Assembly (NCBI GenBank): GCA_023265025.1
Contig: JAHFUP010000062.1
Coordinates: 1 to 32,357, forward strand
Source: Acidimicrobiia bacterium
GTDB taxonomy: Bacteria; Actinomycetota; Acidimicrobiia; Acidimicrobiales; AC-14
DNA: 32,357 bases
Reading direction: 5' to 3'
In this document: positions 5,561 through 12,204 of the stretch, piece by piece
How the letters are laid out: every line of letters begins with the position of its first letter
How positions within the stretch are numbered: the stretch's first letter is position 1
Notes under the pieces: generated by a model
Databases searched by the model: none
Seen by the model: the letters and a program-made list of their open reading frames with translations, nothing else
Told to the model about the DNA's origin: nothing
Position numbers and translations under genes: made by a program

Positions 5561-6151
5561 ATGCTGGCCAGCATCCACCCGCTCGGGGAGCGGGCTCGTG
5601 ACCGTCGATGGGGGGTGACCGTGGGGGCGTACCTCCTCGGCTCCACCCTCGCCGCCGCGCTGCTCGGCGCGCTGCTCGGGGGCATCGGCTCGGTGCTTCC
5701 ACTCGGTGCCGGCGTCACCGCGGCGGGTGTCGTCGCCCTGGCCGCCCTGGCCCTGGCCTACGACCTGGGCATCGGCGGGCTGCGCCTGCCCACCGTCCAC
5801 CGCCAGGTCGACAAGGACTGGCTCGGTCGCTATCGCGGCTGGGTGGTCGGCGCCGGCTTCGGCGTCCAGCTGGGCCTCGGCGTGGTCACCATCGTGAACA
5901 CCGCTGCGGTCTACCTCGCCCTGGCCCTGGCCCTGCTCACCGGCACGGTCGCCGCCGGCGCCGCGGTGGGGACGACGTTCGGCCTGCTGCGGGCCCTGGA
6001 GATCCTGGTCGTGGCCCGGGTCCGGCGCCCCGACCAGCTCCGCAGCGTCCTCCGCCGCGTGCACGCGTGGCGTCCAATCTCCGAACGCATCGGCGTCGCC
6101 GTCCAGGCCGTGGTCCTGGTCGCTGCCGGTGCCGTCGCCATCGCCCACTGA
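5561..6151 (+). CDS. Cys-free polytopic membrane protein of the mau-like operon
   Basis: 196 residues with five or six hydrophobic helices (about 21-45, 48-70, 92-115, 117-150 as a pair, 172-195). A conserved-looking loop LPTVHRQVDKDWLGRYRGW separates helices 2 and 3. In methylamine clusters a CcdA-like membrane protein, MauF, occupies a similar place, and the topology here is compatible, but this protein has no cysteine at all and cannot relay electrons through its own thiols. It starts 9 bp after the possible peptide at 5551 and ends 10 bp before the next gene. I call it a membrane partner of unknown function; MauF relationship is inference. Confidence 0.65.
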   Translation: MLASIHPLGERARDRRWGVTVGAYLLGSTLAAALLGALLGGIGSVLPLGAGVTAAGVVALAALALAYDLGIGGLRLPTVHRQVDKDWLGRYRGWVVGAGFGVQLGLGVVTIVNTAAVYLALALALLTGTVAAGAAVGTTFGLLRALEILVVARVRRPDQLRSVLRRVHAWRPISERIGVAVQAVVLVAAGAVAIAH

Positions 6152-6161
6152 GGAGCCCGCC

Positions 6162-6611
6162 GTGGAGAAGCTGACCCGTTCGGGACTGGAGATCGAGCTG
6201 CCCGACGGCTGGGACGGCCGCATCTACCGCCGCGAGGTCGACGACGACGCGGTCACCCGCCGGGCCCTGCACGCGGCCAACTTCGCCCTGCCCCCCAACC
6301 TCGGCGACTACGCAGTCGGCGCCGCCGAGCGCATGGGCAGTGGTGACGTCCTCGTCGTCCTCCTCGAGTTCGACCCCGACCAGGCCGGCGCCGGCCTGTT
6401 CGCCAACGAGGGCCTGCCCACGTCGATGGGCGCCGGCGACTTCAGTCCCTCGGCCATGCCCCGGGCCATGCCCGGCCGCAGCGCGGCGCAGTGGTTCTTT
6501 TCCCGCGGCGGCCGGGCGTTCTGCCTCTACGTCGTGCTGGGTAGCCACGGCGAGCGGGCGGCCCTGCTACCCCTCGTCAGCCAGGTGCTGAAAACCCTGA
6601 CGATCGACTGA
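6162..6611 (+). CDS. Conserved protein of unknown function closing the mau-like operon
   Basis: 149 residues from GTG 6162, chosen over the in-frame ATG at 6129 because GAGGAG lies 6-12 nt before it and the earlier start would overlap the previous gene. It begins MEKLTRSGLEIELPDGWDGRIYRRE and has no signal peptide or membrane helix; one Cys (RAFCLYVVLG). The fold looks alpha/beta with a strand-rich end (LYVVLGS...VSQVLKTLTI). It is the last gene before a convergent terminator, so it belongs to the same transcription unit as the MauE/MauD-like genes. I do not recognise a functional family; the N-terminal 'SGL.IELP.GWDGRIYRR' pattern is a good search handle. Confidence 0.65.
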   Translation: MEKLTRSGLEIELPDGWDGRIYRREVDDDAVTRRALHAANFALPPNLGDYAVGAAERMGSGDVLVVLLEFDPDQAGAGLFANEGLPTSMGAGDFSPSAMPRAMPGRSAAQWFFSRGGRAFCLYVVLGSHGERAALLPLVSQVLKTLTID

Positions 6612-6624
6612 CCCTTCGTTCTGT

Positions 6625-6660
6625 GTCCCTGAGCACCGCGTTTTTGGCGTTCTCAGGGAC
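6625..6660. terminator. Convergent hairpin terminator
   Basis: GTCCCTGAG (6625-6633) and CTCAGGGAC (6652-6660) are exact complements with an 18-nt loop that contains TTTTT. It lies between the stop of the plus-strand operon (6611) and the stop of the minus-strand gene at 6674. Confidence 0.65.
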
Positions 6661-6673
6661 GCGGAACGGCCGG

Positions 6674-6976
6674 CTACTGGTTGACGACGCGCTCCTCGAC
6701 GACCAGGAGGTCGACGGGGACGGTGCCGGTGATGTCGCCGCCGGTCGGGGCCGGCGCCGGCACCGTGACCGGCGTATCGAAGCCGTTGGCCGCGCTCGCC
6801 TTCCAGTCCGGCGTCGTGGTGGTGCCGCCGCCCCGCTTGAGGAGCGAGCTCGCCTTCTCCTTGGCCTGCTCCCGGCGCTGGACGCCCCGGTCGGGGTCGA
6901 GGAACCAGGTGGCGGCGGCGCCGGCGCCCCCCACCAGGGCGAGGCGGACGATCTTGCGGCGGAGCTTGCGGAACAT
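6674..6976 (-). CDS. Small YtxH-like membrane-anchored protein
   Basis: 100 residues, starting MFRKLRRKIVRLALVGG. The start at 6976 is set by GGAGG 5-9 nt upstream. A basic N-terminus and one short helix (about 10-25) are followed by FLDPDRGVQRREQAKEKA, the pattern of YtxH/gas-vesicle-protein-like small proteins (a 'DP..G..RR' turn and a charged helix). The tail is Thr/Pro-rich and ends VEERVVNQ. It stands alone between two terminators. The function of such proteins is poorly known; stress or envelope roles are usual guesses. No enzymatic motif is visible. Confidence 0.6.
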   Translation of the reverse strand: MFRKLRRKIVRLALVGGAGAAATWFLDPDRGVQRREQAKEKASSLLKRGGGTTTTPDWKASAANGFDTPVTVPAPAPTGGDITGTVPVDLLVVEERVVNQ

Positions 6977-7067
6977 GCGGGCCTCCTGCATCGGTGTACA
7001 TGCCGTTCTTACCCAGTCGCCCCGTTCGCTACGCGGCCGGCCGCGTACGCCCTCGCTGCCGCGTTCT

Positions 7068-7105
7068 GGCTGCACTGACGTGCCTATAGGCACGCCAGTG
7101 CAGCC
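7068..7105. terminator. 38-bp dyad after the ligD gene
   Basis: Arms 7068-7086 and 7087-7105 are complementary at 18 of 19 positions (the exception is 7078/7095). It lies 18 bp beyond the ligD stop on the minus strand and probably ends the PPK2-ligD transcript, though there is no U-tract. Confidence 0.65.
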
Positions 7106-7123
7106 AAATCGCCGGGGTGGTGG

Positions 7124-8710
7124 CTACAGCGCCGGCAGCTGCTGGTGGCGGCCGATCAGCGGCGCGAGCGGGTCGCCGGCGCCGACGAGGCGGTCGAAGA
7201 CGGTGCGGAGCGTCCAGCGGTCCGGGCGGAGCTCGGGGTCGTCGAGCTCGTCCCAGCGGATCGGCACCGATACCGGCGCGCCGGCGGCGGGCCGGGGGCT
7301 GAACGGGGCGACGAGGGTCTTGTTGATGGCGTTCTGGGTGTAGTCGAGGCGGGCCAGGCCCTTGCGGCGGTCGGTGTGCCACTCCCAGCTGATCATCTCG
7401 GGCACGGTGTGGCCGACGGCCTTGGACACCTTCTCCACCCACTGGCGGGTGTCGGAGAACGAGTAGCCCGGGGCGATCGGGATCCAGATCTGCACGCCGC
7501 GCTTCCCGGTCACCTTCGGCATGCCGACCACGTGGAGGTGCTCCAGCGCCGTCCGGTACAGCCGGGCCAGCACCAGGATGTCGTCGAAGGTCGTGGTCGT
7601 CCCCGGGTCGATATCGATCAGGGCCCACGCCGGCTCGTGGACGTCCGGGATGCGCGACGTCCAGCCATGCAGCTCCAGCGCGCCGTAGTTGGCCATCCAC
7701 GCCAGCGCCGGCACGCTGTCGACCACCGCGTAGCGCCGGGTCTCACCCGGGTCGGCCTCGGTGTTGTCCCACGTGTGCAGCCAGTCGGGCGCGTGGCTGG
7801 GCACTTCCTTGTGCCAGAAGCCCGGCTTGTCCACGCCGTCGGGCGACCGGTACAGGTTGATCGGCCGGTCGTAGAGGTAGGGCAGCATCCACGGGGCGAT
7901 TCGGGCGTAGTAGCGGACCACCTCCCGCTTCGTCACCGGCGGCTCCCCGGGGAACAGGACCTTGTCGAGGTTGGTCAACTTCAGCTCGCGACCCTGGAGC
8001 GGCCACAAGCCGCCCTTGCCGCTCAGCGCGTCGAGGGCGGCCAGCTCGTCGGCCGACGGCGGGTCCCACGCCGGCCGGGCGGTGCTGCCGATGGCGATCG
8101 ACGCCTCGGCCGCCGGCAGGTCGCTGCGCCACAGCGCCTCGGGGGCGGCGGCCACCTCGTCGTTGGTGAGGCCACTCTTGACCGAGCGGGGGTACGCCTC
8201 GGGGTCCCAGCCGGCGACGGCGTCGTCGTCGTTCTTGTGCAGGAGGAGCCACTGCTCCTTCCCTGATGTGTCGCGGTCGCGACGAACCAGCACGAACCGG
8301 CCGGCCAGCTTCTCGCCCTGCAGGTCGAAGTGGAGGTCGCCCTTCTCGATGGCCTTCAGGGGGTCGCCGGGCTTGGCGTGCGACCACGTGCCCCAGTCCC
8401 ACACCACCACGTCGCCCCCGCCGTACTCGCCCTTGGGGATGACGCCCTCGAAGTCGAAGTACTCGACGGGGTGGTCCTCGACGTGGACCGCGAGTTGGCG
8501 GGCCTTCGGGTCGAGCGTCGGCCCCTTGGGCACCGCCCAGCTGACCAGCACGCCGGCCATCTCCAGGCGCAGGTCGTAGTGGAGGCGCCGGGCCCGGTGG
8601 CGCTGGACCACGAACCGGCCGGAGCCCGAGGGGGCGGTGCCGGCGCCGGCGGGCTCGGCGGTGACCGAGAAGTCCCGCTTGGCCCGGTAGGTGGCGAGCC
8701 GATCAGTCAT
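7124..8710 (-). CDS. ligD: LigD-type end-joining protein: 3'-phosphoesterase plus polymerase, no ligase domain
   Basis: 528 residues. The N-terminal 3'-phosphoesterase domain (about 10-175) has HRARRLHYDLRLE with His38, His44 and Asp46, then VEDHP with His80 and GVIPKGEYGGG. The C-terminal primase-type polymerase domain (about 235-525) has TNLDKVLFPGE, the metal-binding DIDPG, VTGKRGVQIW and DYTQNAINKT. The ATP-dependent ligase domain found between or after these in M. tuberculosis and Pseudomonas LigD is absent, so sealing must come from another ligase. These domains trim 3' ends and add nucleotides during non-homologous end joining with Ku; no ku gene is in the window. The ATG follows the PPK2 stop by 1 nt, so the two are translationally coupled. 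Confidence 0.92.
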   Translation of the reverse strand: MTDRLATYRAKRDFSVTAEPAGAGTAPSGSGRFVVQRHRARRLHYDLRLEMAGVLVSWAVPKGPTLDPKARQLAVHVEDHPVEYFDFEGVIPKGEYGGGDVVVWDWGTWSHAKPGDPLKAIEKGDLHFDLQGEKLAGRFVLVRRDRDTSGKEQWLLLHKNDDDAVAGWDPEAYPRSVKSGLTNDEVAAAPEALWRSDLPAAEASIAIGSTARPAWDPPSADELAALDALSGKGGLWPLQGRELKLTNLDKVLFPGEPPVTKREVVRYYARIAPWMLPYLYDRPINLYRSPDGVDKPGFWHKEVPSHAPDWLHTWDNTEADPGETRRYAVVDSVPALAWMANYGALELHGWTSRIPDVHEPAWALIDIDPGTTTTFDDILVLARLYRTALEHLHVVGMPKVTGKRGVQIWIPIAPGYSFSDTRQWVEKVSKAVGHTVPEMISWEWHTDRRKGLARLDYTQNAINKTLVAPFSPRPAAGAPVSVPIRWDELDDPELRPDRWTLRTVFDRLVGAGDPLAPLIGRHQQLPAL

Positions 8711-8711
8711 G

Positions 8712-9527
8712 TCACGTGATCACTACCCCCGTCAGGTCCTCCGCCGGCGGGTACTGGGGGTCCATGTCGGCCAGCGTCTCGACCAGGATGCGGCTGACGG
8801 CCCAGTTGCGGTACCACTTGCGGTCGGCGGGGATGACGTACCACGGCGCGGTCGCGGTCGACGTGCGGGAGATGGCCTCCTCGAAGGCGTCGACGTAGGC
8901 GTCCCAGCGGGCCCGGTCCTCCAGGTCGGCGGTGCGGAACTTCCAGTTCTTCGACGGGTCGTCGATGCGGGCCTGGAACCGCTCGGCCTGCTCCTCCTTG
9001 GAAATGTGGAGGTAGAGCTTCACGATGCGGGTGCCGGCGGCGGCGAGGGTGGACTCGAAGTCGTTCAGCATCTCGTAGCGGGGGCGCCAGACGTCCTCGG
9101 GGACGAGGTTGTGCACCCGCACCACGAGCACGTCCTCGTAGTGCGAGCGGTTGAAGACCACCACATCGCCCTTGGCCGGCGCCTTGTTGTGCACCCGCCA
9201 GAGGAAGTCGTGGCTGCGCTCCTCCTCGGAGGGGACCTTGAACGACACCACCCGGCAGCTCGCCGGGTTCAGGCCCCGGAACACGTGCTTGATCGTGCCG
9301 TCCTTGCCGCCGGCGTCGATGGCCTGGAGGACGACCAGCAGCGACTGCTTCCCTTCGGCGTACAGCCGCTCCTGCAGGCCCTGCAGCTCGCCCAGAAGGC
9401 CGGCGACCGCCTCGTCGGTGGCCGCCCTGTCGCCCGGCGCGCCGGCGGTGCTGCGGGTGTCGATCTTGTCGAGGTGGACCTTGGTCCCCGGCCCGACCCG
9501 CCAGCGCTGCCCGTCCGTCTTGGCCAT
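8712..9527 (-). CDS. ppk2: Polyphosphate kinase 2 (polyphosphate:nucleotide phosphotransferase)
   Basis: 271 residues. A P-loop kinase of the PPK2 family: Walker A LQAIDAGGKDGTIKH (about residues 67-81), Walker B-type NRSHYEDVLVVRVH, and the lid ISKEEQAERFQARIDDPSKNWKF. The sequence is closest in pattern to PPK2 enzymes that phosphorylate AMP or ADP from polyphosphate, but the exact nucleotide class cannot be fixed by eye. It is the first gene of a two-gene transcript with ligD. TAGCCT lies exactly 6 nt before the ATG and there is no Shine-Dalgarno, so the mRNA is probably leaderless. The pairing could supply nucleotides for the LigD polymerase; this is inference. Confidence 0.92.
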   Translation of the reverse strand: MAKTDGQRWRVGPGTKVHLDKIDTRSTAGAPGDRAATDEAVAGLLGELQGLQERLYAEGKQSLLVVLQAIDAGGKDGTIKHVFRGLNPASCRVVSFKVPSEEERSHDFLWRVHNKAPAKGDVVVFNRSHYEDVLVVRVHNLVPEDVWRPRYEMLNDFESTLAAAGTRIVKLYLHISKEEQAERFQARIDDPSKNWKFRTADLEDRARWDAYVDAFEEAISRTSTATAPWYVIPADRKWYRNWAVSRILVETLADMDPQYPPAEDLTGVVIT

Positions 9528-9533
9528 GCCCGC

Positions 9534-9539
9534 AGGCTA
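9534..9539 (-). promoter_or_regulatory. -10 box (TAGCCT) of the leaderless ppk2-ligD transcript
   Basis: On the minus strand TAGCCT is followed by GCGGGC and then the ATG of ppk2: a 6-nt spacer, which places the transcription start at the start codon. It is the reference case for the same geometry seen before the ATC starts at 2530 and 16066. Confidence 0.6.
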
Positions 9540-9600
9540 TGTCCCCTGCGCGGCCGGCACGCTCGGAGCGGCGGCGGGTAGCGGCGGCGTTGCTCCGTTC

Positions 9601-10128
9601 GTGACGATCATGGGCCGCAACCTGTTCGGCGACCACACGTCGTTCGCCATCGGAATCAGCGCCGTGCCCGTGGACGACGTTCTTCATCGTCCTCGGCGCC
9701 CTCCTCCTCGTGAAGGAGGATGCGCTACTCGCCGCCGTGGGATTCGGGCTCTGCATCGCGTGGAGGCAGAACCGGCGGATCGGGCTGCTGACGGGCGCGG
9801 GGTCGATCCTCTACGCCGGCGTGGCGTTCTGGGTGATCCTGCCCGTCCTCAACGGCGAGACTCCATCGCGGTCCACTATGGCTGGATCCCGCAGGTGCAC
9901 CACCGCACGGAGGTCTATATGTTCCCGAATCCGTGGAAAGCGTCGTACTGGGGGACCTTCAAGCAGGAGGGCAAGCGCCTTCCCATCGCCGACGGGGTGG
10001 AATGGCTTCTGCTCCCGACCCAGCTCGACCCCGAGCCGACGGCAGTCCTCGAGACAATTCGGGGCGAGCTCGAGACGGCGTACGAGAAGGAGCGCGTGAC
10101 GCTCATGCACCGCCGCGGGGCGACCTGA
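9601..10128 (+). pseudogene. Decayed DUF2079 membrane protein gene
   Basis: Three pieces in two frames add up to fragments of a DUF2079-type polytopic membrane protein. Frame 1 from about 9601 gives MGRNLFGDHTSFAIG. Frame 2 from about 9679 gives FFIVLGALLLVKEDALLA, then FGLCIAWRQNRRIGLLTG and VILPVLNG. Frame 1 resumes near 9873 with HYGWIPQVHHRTEVYMFPNPW and ends TLMHRRGAT. The HHR...MFPNPW block is typical of the C-terminal half of the family. About 175 codons remain of a protein usually more than twice as long, with at least two frame changes and an internal deletion. No intact start is seen. The gene is inactive; the family call is from motif memory. Confidence 0.65.
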
Positions 10129-10157
10129 GCTACGCCACGCCGGCGCCGGGACGACGG

Positions 10158-10511
10158 TCAGCGCCAGGCGACGTGGACCGAGTAGCCCTCCGCGTAGAGC
10201 TCGATGACGACGTGGGTCCTGCGTTCGAGGACCGGGCTCACATCGTCCAGCCATGTCGCGAGAACGCCCGGCCCGTCCGGCTGCTCACAGCAGAGCCGGA
10301 TGTGCCGGCCGATCGTGTTCCGCTTCCGGCGGTCGGTGAACTCTCGGTCGTGGGTGACGAGCACGGCGTCGTGCTCGTTGGCGTAGATGGTTTGGTCGTC
10401 ATCCGGCGCATCGGCCCGGCCCGCCTGCGCCGCCGTCCAACATTCATGCCCTGCGGCCTCGATCGTACGTCGACATCGGGCGTCGACGTCGTTGTCGAGG
10501 TAGAAGCGCAC
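10158..10511 (-). CDS. DUF5615 PIN-like toxin
   Basis: 117 residues from a GTG start directly abutting the stop of the antitoxin (TAG-GTG). It opens MRFYLDNDVDARCRRT, the Mut7-C/DUF5615 form of the PIN-like nuclease fold, with acidic residues Asp6, Asp8 and the later DDQTIYANEHDAVLVTHDREF, where the conserved Asp of VTHDxEF completes the metal site. Such proteins are found as toxins with DUF433 antitoxins, as here, and are expected to cleave RNA. Length is normal. Toxicity itself is inferred from pairing; the fold assignment is strong. Confidence 0.85.
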   Translation of the reverse strand: MRFYLDNDVDARCRRTIEAAGHECWTAAQAGRADAPDDDQTIYANEHDAVLVTHDREFTDRRKRNTIGRHIRLCCEQPDGPGVLATWLDDVSPVLERRTHVVIELYAEGYSVHVAWR

Positions 10512-11150
10512 CTACGCTTCGACAGCGCTCCGGGCGGTGTCGAGATCGTCGGCGCTCAGGTGCGGGAAGGCCTCGAGGATCTCGGCATCGGAAAAGCCGC
10601 GGCGGTAATAGGCGGTGACCACGTCAACGGGCGTGCGCGTCCCTTCGAACACTGGCTTCCGGCCGAGGACGCCACGGCGCTTCTCGACGGCGCCCGGCGT
10701 GCCCATGCGGCGGTGGGCCGCGTCACGCGTCGACGATCGAATCTCTTCGAGGTCGATGACCTCCGTGAGAACCCCCTGCCTCGGGTGCCGCCCGCCGACC
10801 CAGGACCCATCCTCGAAGCCGACATAGACCATGCCTGCGTCGGTCGCCCATCGGAGCTCGCGAAGGGGGTGCGGGATCGTCGACGACCGGTGCGCCTCGA
10901 CGATCCGCCGAACGAGGCGCACGGGCTGACCGCGCCTGATGAGCTCGTCGACGATGCGGAGCTCAACCAGCTCGGAGAGCCCGTAGATCCGGATGTGGCG
11001 GGCCCGGACCTGCGTCCGCACGCTGGGCTCAACCAAGCCGATCCGCTCCCATGCCGCCAGCTTCTGCACGCTCACGCCGACGATCGACGCAGCTCGTTCG
11101 ACGGACACGCCTATGAGGTCGTCCGGGGCACGATCCCTCTCGTCGTTCAC
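10512..11150 (-). CDS. Antitoxin with MerR-type HTH and DUF433 domain
   Basis: 212 residues from GTG 11150, with GGAGG 9 nt upstream; an ATG five bases earlier is out of frame. Residues about 13-75 form a MerR-like winged helix (SVERAASIVGVSVQKLAAWERIGLVEPS), suiting it to bind its own promoter. Residues about 160-212 form the DUF433 domain (VLGRKPVFEGTRTPVDVV, YYRRGFSDAEILEAFPHL), the usual antitoxin partner of DUF5615 toxins. The middle is less conserved (WVGGRHPRQGVLTEVIDLEEI). A dyad at 11177-11201, just upstream, is a good operator. The toxin gene follows with no gap. Family pairing is established; autoregulation is inferred. Confidence 0.87.
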   Translation of the reverse strand: MNDERDRAPDDLIGVSVERAASIVGVSVQKLAAWERIGLVEPSVRTQVRARHIRIYGLSELVELRIVDELIRRGQPVRLVRRIVEAHRSSTIPHPLRELRWATDAGMVYVGFEDGSWVGGRHPRQGVLTEVIDLEEIRSSTRDAAHRRMGTPGAVEKRRGVLGRKPVFEGTRTPVDVVTAYYRRGFSDAEILEAFPHLSADDLDTARSAVEA

Positions 11151-11176
11151 CAGACCATGCCTCCTGAGGAACGTTG

Positions 11177-11201
11177 GCGAAGTTACACCAGCGTACTTCG
11201 C
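11177..11201. promoter_or_regulatory. Candidate autoregulatory operator of the DUF433/DUF5615 module
   Basis: GCGAAGT (11177-11183) and ACTTCGC (11195-11201) are a perfect 7-bp inverted repeat with an 11-bp spacer, 27 bp before the antitoxin start. The long spacer is compatible with MerR-type regulators. Confidence 0.45.
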
Positions 11202-11226
11202 GGGAGCGACAGAACGGGGCTGGGCG

Positions 11227-12204
11227 CTATGTCCCTTGCACGGCTCGCAGCCTCGCCGCCGCGTCCTCCGGCGCCACGTCGTTGATGAACGCCCCCGCCC
11301 CCAGCTCCGAGCCGGCGAGGTACTTCAGCTTCTCGGCGGTGCGGTGCAGCGGCGTGAACTCGATGTGGAGGTGGCTCACGTGCTGGTGCTCGCCGTCGTC
11401 GGTCGGCGCCTGGTGCATCGACATGACGTAGGGGAGCGGGAACCCGAAGAGGCGGTCGTAGGCCCGCACCACGGTCTGCAGGATCTCGGCCAGCGACCGG
11501 CGCTCGGGGTCGGTCAGCTCGAGCAGGCTCGGGGCGTGGCGGCGGGTGGCGATCTGGACCTCATAGGGGAACCGGGCGGCGAAGGGCACGAAGGCGAGGA
11601 AGCTGGTGTTGCCGGCGACGACCCGCACCTCGTCGGACTGCTCCCGGGCCACGACGTCGCAGTACACGCAGGTGCCGTGCGTCTCGTGGTGGGCTCTGGC
11701 CACGTCGAGCTTCCGTTTGGCCCGGGGTGGGATCTCCGGGTAGGCGTACATCTGGCCGTGGGGGTGGTGCAGCGTCACGCCGACGGCCACGCCGCGGTTC
11801 TCGAAGATGAAGACGTAGGCGACCTCGTCGCGGCTGCCGAGCTTCGCGTAGCGGTCGGCCCAGACCTCGACCACCTTGGCGATGCGCTCGACGTCCATGT
11901 CGCCCAGGCTCAGGTGGTGGTCGTCGGAGTAGACGACCACCTCATTGGCGCCGGCCGAGGGGGCCACGGGGTACAGCTCCGAGCCGACCACCGCGGGCGC
12001 CGGCGGGCGACGGCTGAGCGACGGGAAGCGGTTCTCGAAGACGACGACGTCGAAGGCGGGCAGGGGGATCTCCGTCGGCGGGTGCCCCTCCCGGGTCGGG
12101 CACAGCGGGCAGAAGTCGTCGGCGGGCAGGAAGGTGCGGTCCTGGCGGTGGCCGGCGAACATGCGCCACTCGCCCGTAACCGGGTCGTACCGCCTTTCCG
12201 TCAC
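11227..12204 (-). CDS. galT: Galactose-1-phosphate uridylyltransferase
   Basis: 325 residues from GTG 12204, which overlaps the stop of the GH2 gene (GTGA). HIT-superfamily enzyme of the Leloir pathway, exchanging UMP between UDP-glucose and galactose 1-phosphate. The active-site motif HPHGQ is at about residue 147, with metal-binding CPLCP near residue 29 and CVYCD near 172, and a later HLHIEF. The start MTERRYDPVTGEWRMFAGHR is a typical GalT N-terminus. It is the last gene of the GH1-GH2-galT operon; galK is divergent on the other strand, completing the route from galactosides to glucose 1-phosphate except for GalE and a transporter, which are not in the window. Confidence 0.93.
   Translation of the reverse strand: MTERRYDPVTGEWRMFAGHRQDRTFLPADDFCPLCPTREGHPPTEIPLPAFDVVVFENRFPSLSRRPPAPAVVGSELYPVAPSAGANEVVVYSDDHHLSLGDMDVERIAKVVEVWADRYAKLGSRDEVAYVFIFENRGVAVGVTLHHPHGQMYAYPEIPPRAKRKLDVARAHHETHGTCVYCDVVAREQSDEVRVVAGNTSFLAFVPFAARFPYEVQIATRRHAPSLLELTDPERRSLAEILQTVVRAYDRLFGFPLPYVMSMHQAPTDDGEHQHVSHLHIEFTPLHRTAEKLKYLAGSELGAGAFINDVAPEDAAARLRAVQGT

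Noticed and set aside
7145-8266. A 373-codon plus-strand frame opposite ligD
   Set aside because: It is the antisense of a well-supported LigD gene, rich in Val/Gly/Arg, with no motif or ribosome site.
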